NCBI GenBank assembly: GCA_029721515.1
Contig: CM056550.1
Location: forward strand, 22,270,619 to 22,334,618
Source of the DNA: Synanceia verrucosa
Taxonomy: Eukaryota > Chordata > Actinopteri > Perciformes > Synanceiidae
Reading direction: 5' to 3'
Length of the DNA: 64,000 bases
The first letter of the stretch is position 1, and the number at the start of each line of letters is the position of its first letter. The notes beneath the pieces are model-generated. The model did no database searches and had not been told where the DNA came from. It worked only from the letters and a program-made list of their open reading frames with translations. A program made the position numbers and the translations under genes. Below are positions 24,593 through 38,100 of the stretch, piece by piece.

Positions 24593-24895
24593 ATGGACTG
24601 CTATTTGAAGCCTTGAGTTCACCATTTTGGGTGTTGCCATCTTGGTTTTTGGCTGCTTTATAGTCCGCCATAAATTGGACCACAGTATACAAAATGAACA
24701 TCATGCTGCATTGAAGAAACTAGAAAGGGAGACCATGAATTTGTGTTTAAAATGTTTACTAAACTAATAAATCAAGTAAAAATGACAGACAGAGACAAAA
24801 TCAGACCTCTTTTTGCAACCAGAGAAATCGCCCCCTGCTGGCTATTAGAGAGAATGCAAGTTCAAAGCACTTCTCAGAGCCAGAAGTAGTTTCCA
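24593..24895 (+). repeat. Interspersed repeat, '...CGCCCCCTGCTGGCT...' family, copy 1
   Basis: It contains ggactgctatttgaagcctt, catcttggtttttggctgctttatagtcc, and then gcaaccagagaaatcgccccctgctggctattagagagaatgca. The last block recurs at about 40433-40480 with the same flanking order, so both are copies of one dispersed fish repeat. Non-coding. Confidence 0.6.
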
Positions 24896-25689
24896 ATGGG
24901 GGTAAGGACAATGATACGCAGGATAAATCTCAGGTTTCACAAAACGGAAACAGAACAGAGAAACAGAAACAAATTAGATGTTTTTTTTTTCCAGGATCAG
25001 TCTTGCTTGTTTGATGTTTTTTGTTCCGTCGGGAACAACACACTTACCGAGCACTTGGATCTATGGCTTCAATTTCTCGACTTTATTGGCTTTCATGATG
25101 GTCCCATTGAGTTTACCAAAATACATACTGTATTTTGATGTTGCACAGATGTGCCATAAAGGCACATTTTAGTAGTGGTTTACCAACTTGATGTGCAGTG
25201 TGATTCCAGAGCTTCTAATAGTGTTTGCAGTGTCAGTGGGCTACAACTTGTGGATGGAAAAGTACTGTATAATTGAAATATTGTTTTAATTGTAAACATT
25301 GAAGTTGAAGTTCCTAGCTGCAATGTTTTTTTCTTCTCTTTTATACAAGTGTTTTGGGTTTTCCCCTAAATTTTCTGTAAGCCGATTTGGACCGGAGCCA
25401 TTGTGGGTTCAGAGGCATTCCACTGGAAACAGTAAACATTCCCATTGGATTAATTACTGACTGCTTTTCCCCCAGCTCTGTCTGCTTCTTGTCAAAAAGA
25501 AGAAGATTAACAGTAGATTGAACTTTGGTCCACATGTAGAGAGACTGCCTGTCAGGTCTCATAAAGAGAGCGAGGAGGTGAGCAGGAGCAGGTGTTGGTC
25601 CAGTGTTGAACTAATGAAGAGGTTGTCTGGACGAAGAAGTCAGATTAGGTAAAGGGCAAATCTGTGTCTCCAGTATTCTTGAGTTTCTC

Positions 25690-25870
25690 TCTTGTTATTC
25701 ACTTATGTTATGCCTTATTTTTTTTCTTGGTTGTTTTTCTACTTATGTTCCTATTTTTATTTTTTGTAGGCCCTACTTGTAATGTTGCATGATCCACTTC
25801 GCTGCTGTAACAATGCAAATTTCCCCATTTGTGGGACTAATAAAGGATAATCTAATCTAGTCTAATCATT
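25690..25870 (+). mobile_element. LINE-like 3' tail
   Basis: The stretch gcaaatttccccatttgtgggactaataaaggataatctaatctagtctaatc has the form of the 3' end of a fish non-LTR retrotransposon: a conserved UTR end, AATAAAGGAT, then a short tandem tail of 'tctaatc' units. No reverse transcriptase frame is present upstream, so it is a 5'-truncated copy. Confidence 0.45.
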
Positions 25871-28800
25871 TCCATCAGTAAACAGAAACATATTAGTGCA
25901 ATCTCAAGACAGAGACATTTTTGTTGCATGACTACCTTGCTCTTTATGTCCACCTTCTAGGAACAGAGTTGCTAATGGTGCTCGATATAAATGTGTAGGG
26001 CTGCAGTAACTTGCCACCCACATTATTGGCCATTTAAAACACGAGAGATGGACCTTAAGGGAATGAGAAACCGATTGGCAAATATTTCACAACTCCCAAA
26101 AACATCCAGCCCTCCTACGCAGCACTCGGCATCCTTGAATCGAAGTGATATTTCACGACTTCTCGTTCACTTTTTGCTTTTTGTTTTTCCCACACAACTT
26201 ACTCCATCAGTCAGCGTTCTTTAACTGTGACTCTCCTGTCTTTTACTTCAACCCACATCTCAAAATCTGTCAGCAAGATAGCTTCACATTTCATAAACAA
26301 AGATCAAGACAAAAAATAAAAAAAAACATCTGACCGCTGACAGAAAACTAGACAAAAGAGAAAATGAAGAAACTGAATTAAAAAGTGACTGAAATATCAC
26401 TGTTGGAAAGATCTTATAATCCCACAGTAGCACGAAAAAATATGGAAAGAATGTCTCCAGAATTATTTGAATTCATTGGGGTATAAAATTTTCTAAAGTT
26501 AGATAATAAGTTACAGACACATCACATCCAAGTTCATCCTGATCCATTATTCATCGGGAGCTGCTGTGCGAGCACAGCACTGTTTTGCATATGCCCCTCA
26601 AACTTGAAGCTCCTTTTCATTCACACAAGAAATCATTGATTGTTTATTGTGAAGATGTGACTCCTCGAATATAAAATCACCATTGTTTATTGATACTTGT
26701 AAAGTAGGCTGCCATCACAGATAAGACACACAACCTGTCACCTTAACTCTTATTTCTACATTAGAATTTTCACTCCCTATTTAGCCTCATTGTATGGCTT
26801 CTGTGTAGCACCCCATGTTCTTATATACATATCCATTTACCTCAATCAATAATTTAAATAGCACCCAGTGTTTTTCTGTGCCTTTTTTAATGACACCATC
26901 TTAAGTACTTATCCACCTCAGATGGAGCCCAGGCTGTGGGAGGCTGTCTGTGAAATTAAAATAATGAATAAAAGATAAGAGGGAAGAAAGTGCTGAACTG
27001 GGAGTCCGCCTGAGACCCCAGCTGAGCAGCGGTTATGAATCCGGGGCAGAGGCCACATTTCTCACCACCCTCCACAGCAGTGACAGTGTCCGAAGGCTGT
27101 GTGGATAATTTGACCCGGCGGCTCCTCCGGTCGAGTCACGGTCAGGTCCTCTGGTCTCATGGGGGGGGTGAGGGGGGAGGGGACTGCTGCATTACTTCCT
27201 GGAGATTAGGTTCTGATCTTGAGTCAACAGCGTGTGTGATCCAGGGGAATGTGATGGATGACTTCTCCCTTGGTAATATGACGAGTCACCCTGCTCTGAG
27301 CCGTGGTGAATACTGATCTTCTTTTTCTTTCTTGTGTTACACGGTTGTGATTTACATGATTAGGAGGGGCTGCGGCCCCCCGGGAGTGGGGGGGTTCTGA
27401 AGAAGGAAGTGGCATATTTGACAGGTCATAGGGGCTCCTGCTTGGTTTATTATCAATGGGCTTTGTGGTACAGTGTAACCCATGCAATCCTTTTTCCAGA
27501 TGTTCTCTTTTACTCCCGAGCTGTTATAAGGAGTAATTTCATGCTTCAGTAGTTTGCTTTGGTTCTCACTTCATTTATTCCCACCAATGAGGCCTTTTCC
27601 GATCAATTTCATTTATTTAAATAGATACTTCATAGTTAAGGCTAATATGAGTGTTTAGTTTGATAATTAAAAACAATCTGGTTTGAAAATCAAACACAAC
27701 CCTTTCTTGTGATAATCAGCTCTTCATTTGTGATTTCTCAGCGTTGAATCTCTTAACTGTCTATCACTGAAGCTCATTACATAATTATGTTAGGAAATAT
27801 AACTTGTGTGTGAGGGAGACATCCAATCTAGTCAGAATTAAAATTCCAAGCATATTTTGGTTTCACTAATAACAACCTTCACTGTCCACTGTCTGTATTA
27901 AGATACTTATAATGCAAACAAAACACTGAGTGACTTTTATTTTGAAGGAGTCATACTTGTTTCTGTAAAACAACACAACAGTCATTTTCCTAATTCTTAA
28001 ATTATTTATCTTTTCATACACAAACACACCTCCAACACCTTCACTGTGTTCAAATTAGTTTGAGTACATATTTTTATTGAAGCTTAAAAAACAAAACAAA
28101 ACAGCATTTTATGTGAATATGGTAACGTGTATGGTATGTATCCGTAGGTTATAGAGAGTGCTTTTGTCCCTTTAAATTCTCCCTGGCAAATTAAAATAGT
28201 CTTGATACTGGAGAAGACAGTGTGGGTGTGATCAGCAGCTATTTATCACCAGCCCACTTCAGCCAATCATAAGGTGGCTTTCAGTGTCACATGTCGAGCT
28301 CCGTCTCTTGCCACTCTTGCGGTGGCCTCATGCTGAACTTTAATTATTGTGAGTGGCTTGGTGGAAAAACATCTTTCTCCAGCTGACACAGCGATGACAC
28401 CCCTCTTTGTTCTTCCTTCTGACTGCTCCCATCATGTTCTTGCCCAGCACTACTTCCTGTGTTTATGGTGGTTGTCAACCAAAATCCACTTCCTGTCTCT
28501 TGGAAATGTTAAGAGGTCATGGTAGTGAGGATGTTTTTTCAGAAGAGAACGCATGTATGTTTACAGCCCTCCAGCCACTATTGGCTTTTACAGTCAGCTC
28601 ATCAGCTGTTGATGTTAAAACACCTCCTGCAGGCAGTACTGATGTTTTGCTTACTGTCTGAAGTCATTAGCAGTTATTGAGTTTTTTGCTTATTTGCTTT
28701 GGAGGATCAGTAAGTAGTCCTAAAGAGGAAATGGCCTTGCAGACTGGATTTTCCTGAATGATTGCTTCTTCATTGTGACAGTGGATGGTTGAAATCAGTG

Positions 28801-31007
28801 TGGAGAGTACTTCTGGGCAGCTGTATACAAGGACAGAATGTGCTTTTCTATTCTCAAGTCCTCCCAAGTCTCTCCATCCCAGGTTTTTCAGTCCACTCCT
28901 TCATTTTATGCTCAGGGTTTATGTCCCTCCACACCTTGAATGTAGTGAAATTTCTCTCAGCTCTGTGGAGACAAGCTGGCAGCAGACGGTTGTATATGCC
29001 GAGTGAATTCATCTGTAGTGTCACAGAGTCTAAAGGAAAATTCAGTGTTTCTGTCTGTGTAGGAGGAACCACTGCAACACTCAAACTATGTGTATTACAT
29101 TACACACCTGCACAATGAATCAGGAATACATTTCATCCCAGAGGCAATTTACAATTGCAATGTTATTGTCATATTAAGACCATTTTATGCCACTGATCCA
29201 TCAATTGGAAGGTCAGTGGTCCACATGTCGAAGTGGGCAACACTCTTGGGTTGAGGAGAGGTTAAGAGTTTATAGAATAAAAGATCGATAAGACACGTCC
29301 GTGCATTCATGCAATATTGCCACGCATAAAATACTGCAATACTTTACTGTATTGATTCCCCCCTCCACCCCTAAAACAAATACACACAAAGTCAACAAAA
29401 TTATTGAGGTCATGTTCTTATATTGTAAGTCAATAACATAATTATTGTGATGGGCTGTTCTGTTGTTTATCAGCCTCCTACCGTCTGTAGCTCAGCAATG
29501 CTGCACATCTAAAGAGGCTGCATATGTGGATGCTTTCTCCAATGGCCACCTTGATTTCCTCTTTCATCATGTTTGATTCTATCTCTGATTATAATTTGGG
29601 TATCCAGTGATTAATTTGTCTTTGAGAATTTAACCATTTTTCATCAACTAGAAATATGACTCGGACTTTCTTTCCACTGCTTCTTCTATTCTGCCTGTTA
29701 GATAAGTCAGGTTGTCATGCGATGAATAATAAAATATACTGTTTACTTTGACATACACATGTATGACTTCTAGTCCTCTGAGGGCAGACATATACTGAGG
29801 CAAAGCATCTTGATGGTGTCTTCAAGAGTTTCTTGCACTGCTTTTCAAAGAGAAAACAAGCAGGAAGCATCGGAGCTCTGCTGTAAATGGGTTAGTGTTA
29901 TGCCCAATAGAAAAAAACCCTTTTAGTCTTCTCCAGCAGTAGGAGATGAAGACAACAATAAAGGGAGGTTTGTGGCAATAACCAAGATATCTGAACAATA
30001 TTCTGTGATATGGAGCAGCATCCTCCGTAGCTTGAGAGTGAGCTGGTGCTTTGCTTTGAATCAAAACAAAAAAGGGCATTTCAGGGGCCCATCAGCAGGC
30101 CATGCTATTAAATTCCTCCATTTGAAATACCAGAGTCGAGGAAGTAGGACAATAAACAGCTTCTCCAGCCAGGTATAATGATCATTCGGCGCTGTGGTTC
30201 GAGGAATGAATGATTAAAGGGCTGTGGGGTGTTTGTCTTCATTGTGTGAGAGTCTTATGGAATATGTCATGAACAGAATAGGAAAAATAAAGCAATAATC
30301 CTACCCTGCAAGTAAAGTCTAGTATGTTCACGTCACCACTTTCACATCCACATGAGAAGCTGTAATATAAGCAGTTTTTTTCAAAGTGTGATTTGCAACA
30401 ACAGATGGCTTAATGGTAGGTAATGACAGTAGATTTTGATTCACGCTTTTATAAAGTACAACAAAAGATAATCTGTCCGTCTAAGCTGCATCAGTCATAC
30501 TGCACTGACAGCGATAAACACAAAGAGAGAAATTGTTCGGCGGAGACGAAAAAGGTACACAAGAGAACGGCAATTAGCTGCCAGTGTGTGAGATGGGTTG
30601 GTTTTTCCAGAGCGGAGATGGACAGCGCTGCGCAAACTTAAAACAAATCCTCCTGATTGCCTGTTTCACTGATCTGTCTGTGAATGACAGGGCAGACAGT
30701 ACGGAGAGGTGTCCCCCTCATGAGTTATTAAGCCGTGGCAATTCCATTTGCAGCACACAGGGAGGAAGCTATCAGCACAGCATGCAGGCCATTACTACTG
30801 ATGCCAGTGTCTTTGGAGTTAATGACAATCATTGTGTGGTTAATGTCTCTGAGTTCTGCAGTCAGATGACACTCATACTTGAAACTTTCTGACATGCTCA
30901 CTCCCTCACTGAGTGATATCTACTTTTTTGTAGCAGTTTCCAATTAAGCAGACTAAAGGAATACTTTATATTGGTGGCAATCTCCATGTGATGTTATCAT
31001 CATATTT

Positions 31008-31545
31008 AAACGTACACTGTGTCATTTTTTTCTCCCATCTAGTGGTTAAATTTGATTTTGCATGCATTGCAACATGGTTGGAACAACGGTAGGCGGAATG
31101 AGTCAACTCCTGGGCGGCCAGTCCCACTGTGGATCCCCAGCCCGGTGTTCCAGTCATTTTATGGCCCTTTTAAGCTTTTTGGGCGATGAGGATTTCTTCT
31201 CCTTCGGCGGCATAAGTATGGTCTTGTATTATGACCAAAAGTGCAGTGCAGATTTTAGTTCAGTGCCGGGTAAGTAAGACCGTCGTCTCCATGCTGCCTC
31301 TCTGTGAAATGTGAATCGCGAAATGCGAAAACGCGTTTTGTCCTTGGTACTAGCAGGTAGTGCTTTATGTCCCTCTCAGCAGGTCATAGTTTTTGTAGAC
31401 CGGAAAGACATGGAAGCTTCCGTATGAGCGACCTGCTCTATGTAAAGACATAACTGATTCTTCGTCCAGGAGGATAAGTCAGATTGTTGGCATATGTTAT
31501 TTTACACCAATGAGGATCTATTTATGAATGAAGACGATGATTTGA
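31008..31545 (+). repeat. Interspersed repeat beginning near '...cactgtgtcattttttctcccatctagtgg'
   Basis: The opening words (cactgtgtcattttt...cccatctagtggttaaat...tgcattgcaac) and the later ggtaggcggaatgag and atgaccaaaagtgcagtgcag resemble a widespread fish repeat of this length. The interval is more CpG-rich than its neighbours (31190-31340). Right boundary uncertain, placed after tttacaccaatgaggatctatttatgaatgaa. Confidence 0.4.
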
Positions 31546-33335
31546 GGTAATAAAATACAGACTCACAGACAGATGTAATTGGGAGAGAATCTGGTCATTT
31601 TGCAAAATGTCAAAACATCTTTCAGACTGATCGTCATTTTTTTTTCCTCTGTGCGGCCTGGTAGGGGACCACTGATCTAAGTCACAGTCAAATCATCAAT
31701 TCTTTATAGTTCAGCAGTTTTGGGTTACTTTAAAAATGCTATTCCAGGAAACAATATTATTTTTCCACAATAATAATAATCCATTTGGATGGTTAACAAA
31801 TAGACCAAAACATTTAAATAACAATAACAACAGGCAAACACTGAGACCTAATGTTGTGCGTGGATGCATCTTGCTTTAATTATGTTACCAAATCTGAATT
31901 TGTCTCTAATAGTACACAGAAATTACTTTGCTTAAATGACTTTATTATTATACAATTATAAAAATCTAAGTACAATAGGTGGTGGCTATACGCCAGCAAA
32001 ATGGATTATTCACAACCTGGCAACCCAAATGTTTTTCTTAATGCTAATTACTGCTCTATTAAGCAATTAAACATTAAAAAATTATTTTCCCACCAATAAA
32101 GTCATAACCTACAATAAACACTTGATAAGATGTGCTCAGAGGCTCCTAATTAAAATGTGATAAACATCACATTGATGATAATGATGATAATGTTCATATG
32201 CACATTTTTTTAAACTACAATTTAAAGGCCTGGCAGCAGAAAAGGGAGACGATACAACCTTGTGTCTTTGTCCAATGCACTCCAGCCATATTTCTGTTCT
32301 AGTTACTTTCATCATGTTTGATGGACAGGAGCAAAGTATTTGCTTTATGAATAGAGCAGATCTGTCAAGCTGCCAGTCGCTCTCTGCTACAGTTTGCTGA
32401 CTGATTGATTTAGATGCGAGTTCCCTTGAGAGTGACATTGTCTCGTCAATGACACCACCTCTTTTACCTCTTTCTGCACAGCTTTTTTTCCCTCTCTCTC
32501 TCTCCATCTTTAACCCTTGCATTCTTGTCTTCCATCCCTCTGTTTCAAATAGCCTTGAGCACGAGCCCCTCATTGACTTCAGCCTTGATGAAGGACACAG
32601 ACGCTCAATAAGTGCTAATGGCAACATGACTACAGATGTGCGCGTACGCTCATCAATAGCAAACAGCGAGCTTGTTACTGAAGTGCAATCCTGAAAATGT
32701 CATCCTACTTTTAGCACTTTGATTACACAGCGTGTCCGTCTCTGTGATGGAACAGGACATATGACCCACAGTAATTACATTTCTGTTAAAAGCAAACCTT
32801 TATGTCTTTTTGAAGCTTTCACAACTTTAAGAGATTGTTGAAATAGGACCTCAAACCATTACAGGCTATTATAAATAACAAGAAGTACACGAACACAGCT
32901 TGTTCTGGTGAACTTTTGTGCAAGACAAGCACTGATTCACCATCTGCAAACTTCAGCTGATGTAGAGATTGTAATTTAAAACCAATTACTTGCACTCACC
33001 ATATAAATATAGTGTGTATGTGATGAACAGAAACCTATTAAGTTCCAGGCTAAAAGTAAAAAAACAACAACACGAATATGTGACTGTTTTGTCTTTTTTG
33101 CTGACTGAAGTTACAGTTACACAACTTCTTGAAGGCTAGAAATGCGTCTTTTCAGAGCGGCTTGTTATTTCGCCACCTGTCTCGTGGGGAGACGGTTGCC
33201 GTGGGGTGACGCTGAGGGCCCAGCTGGAGCTAAATGACATTGCTCGTGCAGGTAGGCAGGTGCTCTCCAGCCATCTCCTTATCAGCTCTGCCATGAGCTT
33301 TGTGAATACAGAGTTGTGCGAAGGGTGTGGGTGAT

Positions 33336-33373
33336 GGGTGGTGGCGGTAGTGGTGGTGGTGTTGGGGGGCAGA
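33336..33373. repeat. G-rich GGT/GGC low-complexity tract
   Basis: ggtggtggcggtagtggtggtggtgttgggggg; several G runs on the + strand, with possible but unproven quadruplex potential. Confidence 0.75.
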
Positions 33374-34569
33374 CAATATCAGCAGCAGTGAGAGAAGGAG
33401 CGATGACTCACTTCCATAGGGGCCTTATCTTATGATGCAGGTGTAACATACGTCAACCTCATGCCTGTATCCAGGCGGTTTCGAGGCTTCAGTCGTGTCC
33501 CAGACCCTCGGCTCTGTTGGCTTTCTGTCATTGCGCTGTATCGCTTAGCTCAGCTCCAGACACAAAGAAAGCCTTAAGGATAAAACTACACGTTCCTGCT
33601 ACAGGAGCATTATCATTAAAAGATCCCCCAATTCTTCCACCCTTTAGACACTGGCCTTCCTTTTATCTGTTGATCCATGTGACTTCACAGTGAAGAATAC
33701 CATTTCCTGACATTATAATCCCTTCTCTGGTCCAGGCTGGTATCTCTTGTATTCGTGTCTCTCCCCAGGAGAGTCTGACACGCAGCCTCGTAGTGTCTAG
33801 GCTGAATGCATCCCTCGTCCTTATCACTTCCTCCACATTGTCACACTGTTGCACGGGGAGAGTTGGGGGGACGGCGCTGTGCTCTCTGATTAAAACAGGA
33901 AGCATTAGAGGATGTCAGTGAAATGTAACTCTGCAAAACGTGATTGCGGCTCAATTATTAGTCAGAATTAGGTCACAGTTTCCATGACATTGTGACATTT
34001 TGAAGTGAGTTATGGTTCAGAGGATGACTCCTTAGTGGCATTTCAGCAATAAGTCAAAAATACTTAAAGCAGTTTTTCCTCTACTGTCAATTAATTTTCT
34101 TTAGTTCAGCCTGAGGTTATATTGCTAAAACTGCAGAGGTGCACAGGTTTGAGTGAAATTCCCTTAAGCTATCCATTTGACTGCTTCCTCAAAGCGGCAT
34201 TATTTTGTCATCTGGGTTTCTTGAGACTGAGGGATTTGATGACATTCTCTTGAGGTATGTGATGAATATTCAGAACTAAAAAGGAAAGAATCGCACTTAG
34301 TGCGTGGCCTTGACTGTGACCTGGTTCCCAAATGAAGCAGCAAAAATTGCAAGTCAGCATTTGAATAGGACGCAACTATGAGTCTATTCTCTGTCACAGT
34401 ATTGCGTCAGTGAAACTTCCGGCATGTCTGAAGTCACTTTCAGCGTTTGAAGAAGAAGCCTCAGCGTCTCAGACAAGTGTGGGTGGAAACAAAAGGGTCA
34501 TATCAAATAATTCTTGCTGCATCAGCCCAGACATGAAACAGTGAGTCAATGTCTTTTTCCTCTTATTAG

Positions 34570-34723
34570 GCAGACGTCAGTGGATAAGGTGGGCTGTTCT
34601 CCACAACCCATCATGGATGTCAACTGTCAGCCATTCCTCCATCCCAGAGCCTCCTGTCCTGCTGGATCCTGCTCTATCAAGCCACCCTCTGTCTGAACTG
34701 GGACACCTGGGACCACCACCACC
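34570..34723 (+). other. chst15: chst15 5' UTR segment, beginning at a probable splice acceptor
   Basis: A strong acceptor-like sequence (gtctttttcctcttattag) ends at 34569, 154 bases before the start ATG, and no in-frame ATG lies between. In other vertebrates the coding start of CHST15 sits in a later exon after a noncoding first exon. I infer that this segment is the 5' end of the first coding exon and that the promoter lies far upstream. A promoter just upstream of 34570 is the alternative. Confidence 0.5.
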
Positions 34724-35170
34724 ATGACGCAGATGGACTACAAATACAGCCTGTTGGGCTCAACGGTGGACGACTACCGCAAGAGGCCGTTGCTCCTGCA
34801 GGTGGACGACACGCCCATGAACCTGTTCGCGGTCCTGGAAGTGAAGCGGGAGCTGCCTAGGCGCTGGAGCGTTGGAGCGCTGGGCTTCTTCCGCAAGATC
34901 CGACTCTACAGCTTCCTGTTCGGCCTGGTCGTCATGTTCCTCATCATGGCTTCCTATATCTTAACGGGAGACAAGAAGGGTCTCCTCCTCACGCCTTCGC
35001 CCTACCACTTCAGCAGCCTGGTCAGCCCGGGACCTTTTACCTTAAACCTCTCCTCAGTCAAGGACTACACACATATCAAGCTGGCGGTCAAGTCCATCAC
35101 ATCCAAGGTGGAGTTTCGCAGCAGTCGACAGCTCCCAGAGCTCAAAGCGCTGGTTAACAGCGAGCCACAT
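34724..35170 (+). CDS. chst15: chst15 coding exon 1 (residues 1-149)
   Basis: Encodes the cytoplasmic tail, the signal-anchor helix (about residues 62-82, YSFLFGLVVMFLIMASYIL) and part of the lumenal stem. The tail keeps MNLFAVLEV, close to the human MNLLAVLEV segment. The exon ends in GAGCCACAT before donor GTGAGT at 35171, and the following intron is phase 0. The open frame continues to 35209 as intron read-through, which is not real coding. The exon is much richer in GC than the surrounding intron. Confidence 0.95.
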
Positions 35171-38100
35171 GTGAGTATATCTGTCCTCTTGCGTTCAAAG
35201 AGATCTTAAGGATGCAAATTCTTTCCAAAAAAAAAAAAGGGATTTCGCTATCAGATTGACTGCCACAATGAATACCTCTGTTGTACTGTATAAATGTTAT
35301 CACTCTATTGTAATCATAACACAAACATGGCTCAGGCTGATATTGATCTGTCTTTTAATTGACATCTAAGTTGTGTCTTGAAGTGTAATTAAATGCCAAG
35401 TGAAAAGGTGATTGAAATCAGTATTCATGCCTACATGTCATCTACACCAGGTTCAATACAGCTACACTGTTGTAATTCCCTACTGGTTGCAGTTCTAATT
35501 TAATTTATAAAGAGATAAAACTGCTTTGAAAGCCTTGTATAACACTTTATGTCCCACCAGATAATTGCGTACGTCTCTTCTATTTTTTTGTAGAAGGGAT
35601 TTAAAGCTCAGAGGCATCCCACTGTCTTCTAACACATTGCCCTGTGGCTTTCTCGCAGTGTCCGTCTCACCTCAAAGCCTGGTTCTATTAATTGTTAATC
35701 CTAATGATAATGGCTTGTTCTCAGGCTATTTGCAACATAACTAATTTCTTATTGAACCAGCTAATGAATAGGAGAGTGTTTCTGCGGAACAATCAATACC
35801 ACGTCTGTGGATGGATCCAGCATTAATTGTCCTTAAAGTAGACGTGTCTCACAGGCAGTGAGCCAGTCACGGTAACATGGGCCTTTGTTGTGTCTGATCA
35901 CCCAAAAAGAATCTCAAACGAGTGGAGGAAATGTGTTGCCTCATTAATGTAAAGTTGAGGATGAATCTTCTGCCACAAAGTATTGTGGCAGATCTACTTT
36001 CATTTCTGTATTTTTGGTTAAAATGAAACAATTTCTATAAAGTTGAAGTGTTGAAGGGTGTCCACATCTATACTGTAGAAACAATAAAATACTAATAGGT
36101 CTTTTTAGGACAGAGCATCAGGATAATGATACAAGACAGAAAAGTCAGTGAGTGCAAATGATTTGACACCAAATATTAAAAATCTGATTAAAAAGTTTAT
36201 GTTAACTTGTCAAACCACTTTCAGCAAAAAGTAGGGCTGTGTTAATCAAAAGAAATTCTTCCTCGACTCATTCGAGTTTGTTGATTAATGTCTTCGTCAC
36301 TACGCAGTACGTACAGTACGTGCACTCACTCATGTAAATGTGTCCATACATCTAAAGCCAGCTGCCAAAACAGTGACCTGTGAAGGTTTTAAATTGTTGA
36401 AACCACTTCCTTTAATGTGTCTGTGAGGTGACTGAAAGCCTTAGCCATGATGTTTCTAAGAGTCTGAAATGTTTCCTTTATATTTTTTGCCTGCTTTCTC
36501 TGCTTTTCCAGATGTTTTCTGCTATCCCCCGCAAATTCCTGCCTGGTGTCAAGAACCCTTGCTGGTATGAGGAATATACCGGGAATATCACCTCAGACCC
36601 ATACAGGACAAACTTGTACGCGCACTATTCGAGGCGCTTCCTGGCCGTGTTTCAGCACTTGAGGAACATTTTCCGAGAACACTTGTTTCACCGTGACGGT
36701 AGACTCTACCGCATGCGCTGCCTTCCTTATTTCTACATCATCGGCCAACCAAAGTGTGGTACGACGGACTTGTATGACAGACTGAGGCTGCACCCAGACG
36801 TCAAGTTCACCACTTTCAAAGAGCCACACTGGTGGACACGCAAGAGGTTTGGTGAGTAAAAAAAAAAAACTCTAATTCCCTGCGGTGGAGGCCTTCAGGC
36901 TGGTACACAATAATGACAGCATTTAAAGTGTGAAATATGACTCTATAGAGTATGTCATTCTGGTAGATCCATGCCTCAGGGGGCTTCAGCAAAACACAGA
37001 CATATGAAGGGGTCAGCAGGTCTATCTGATTCATGAACATAATTACATTCATCTCCTGTATACTTAGTGAGGTAAAGTCCTTTGGATATTGACCTGCAAC
37101 ATTTTTCTACATCAAATATACCAACACCACAATTTCTAATAATGTGAAACCTAGCTGGATGTGAACCCTGGATGCGACATGAATTAACTATCTCTGATGC
37201 ACTTCAATCTCCCAATGCAATTAACTGAGAAATGAATATTCAAGAGCCATTTTGTGCCGTGCATGAGAATAAAGTGAAACTGTTTACTGTCTACCTGAGA
37301 GTTGTTGGCCCCAAACTACATCTCTAATGATGTATTTAAGTTCTTTATTGCCTCCTACATTCAACATTTTGAATGCTGATTGTATTTTTTTCTGCTTCTG
37401 TGTGCAACTGCACCATCATCACCATCATTATTATATCACATCTTAGCAGAGCAACCTCCCCCATCCTGCTCCACACACACACACACACACCGTGGCTGTG
37501 CTCATTAACGGCTCAACTGGGACGATATGCGGAAAGATCTAGACTAACTGTTCTTCACCATCATCTGTGACATAGATTTATCTCTGCGGCAGAAACGTCT
37601 TGAAAAGAACACGTGAAAATGCGACGCCAGGCCCTCTTGCACACTTTGAACCCACGTGTGTGGGTGCACAGTTTCCTGCACTCGCGCCATCTTGCTTATA
37701 GTACTCGCTTTATTTTACACCTTTTTGCCTGCTCCCACTTTGCACACAGTAAATTTTACGCACTTATTTAAGAGAGTAACAGAGCAATCATACGTTTATT
37801 TAATTAGACAGCAAATCATTTGATTTTACGAGGGAGGTTTTGCATATTTTACACACTTAAGAGGCGTAATCCGGGGTGCTATTTCCCTCCCTTTTAGGGA
37901 ATATTTACCAATTGAGCCTGTGGAGATGTATGCATTATCACATAATCACAGATTTGTTTCAGTTCAGACTTTTTACACATTTTTTTTTTGTTTTTTTACA
38001 CACAACCTGCTTCCATAGTGCTGGCTTTGGCTGTTGGTTTTCACAGAGTTTGAACAGGTGGTAATTCAAACCCTAAAACATCAAGAGGTAAGCGCTGCCT

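Larger units (their letters stand above)
15931..34569 (+). other. Probable chst15 first intron (or intergenic DNA) with mobile-element remnants
   Basis: Lies between the CpG-rich block and the acceptor at 34569. No conserved coding exon was found on either strand. Listed contents are the hAT-like and piggyBac-like pair near 17 kb, the RecQ-like remnant near 24 kb, the LINE-like tail near 25.8 kb and the repeat near 31 kb. If transcription does not start near 15.4-15.9 kb, this is simply intergenic. Confidence 0.45.

Noticed and set aside
32136..32627. 163-codon open frame on the minus strand
   Set aside because: No recognisable domain, low-complexity Arg/Lys/Glu-rich middle, no fitting splice context and no conserved neighbours; most likely a chance open frame.
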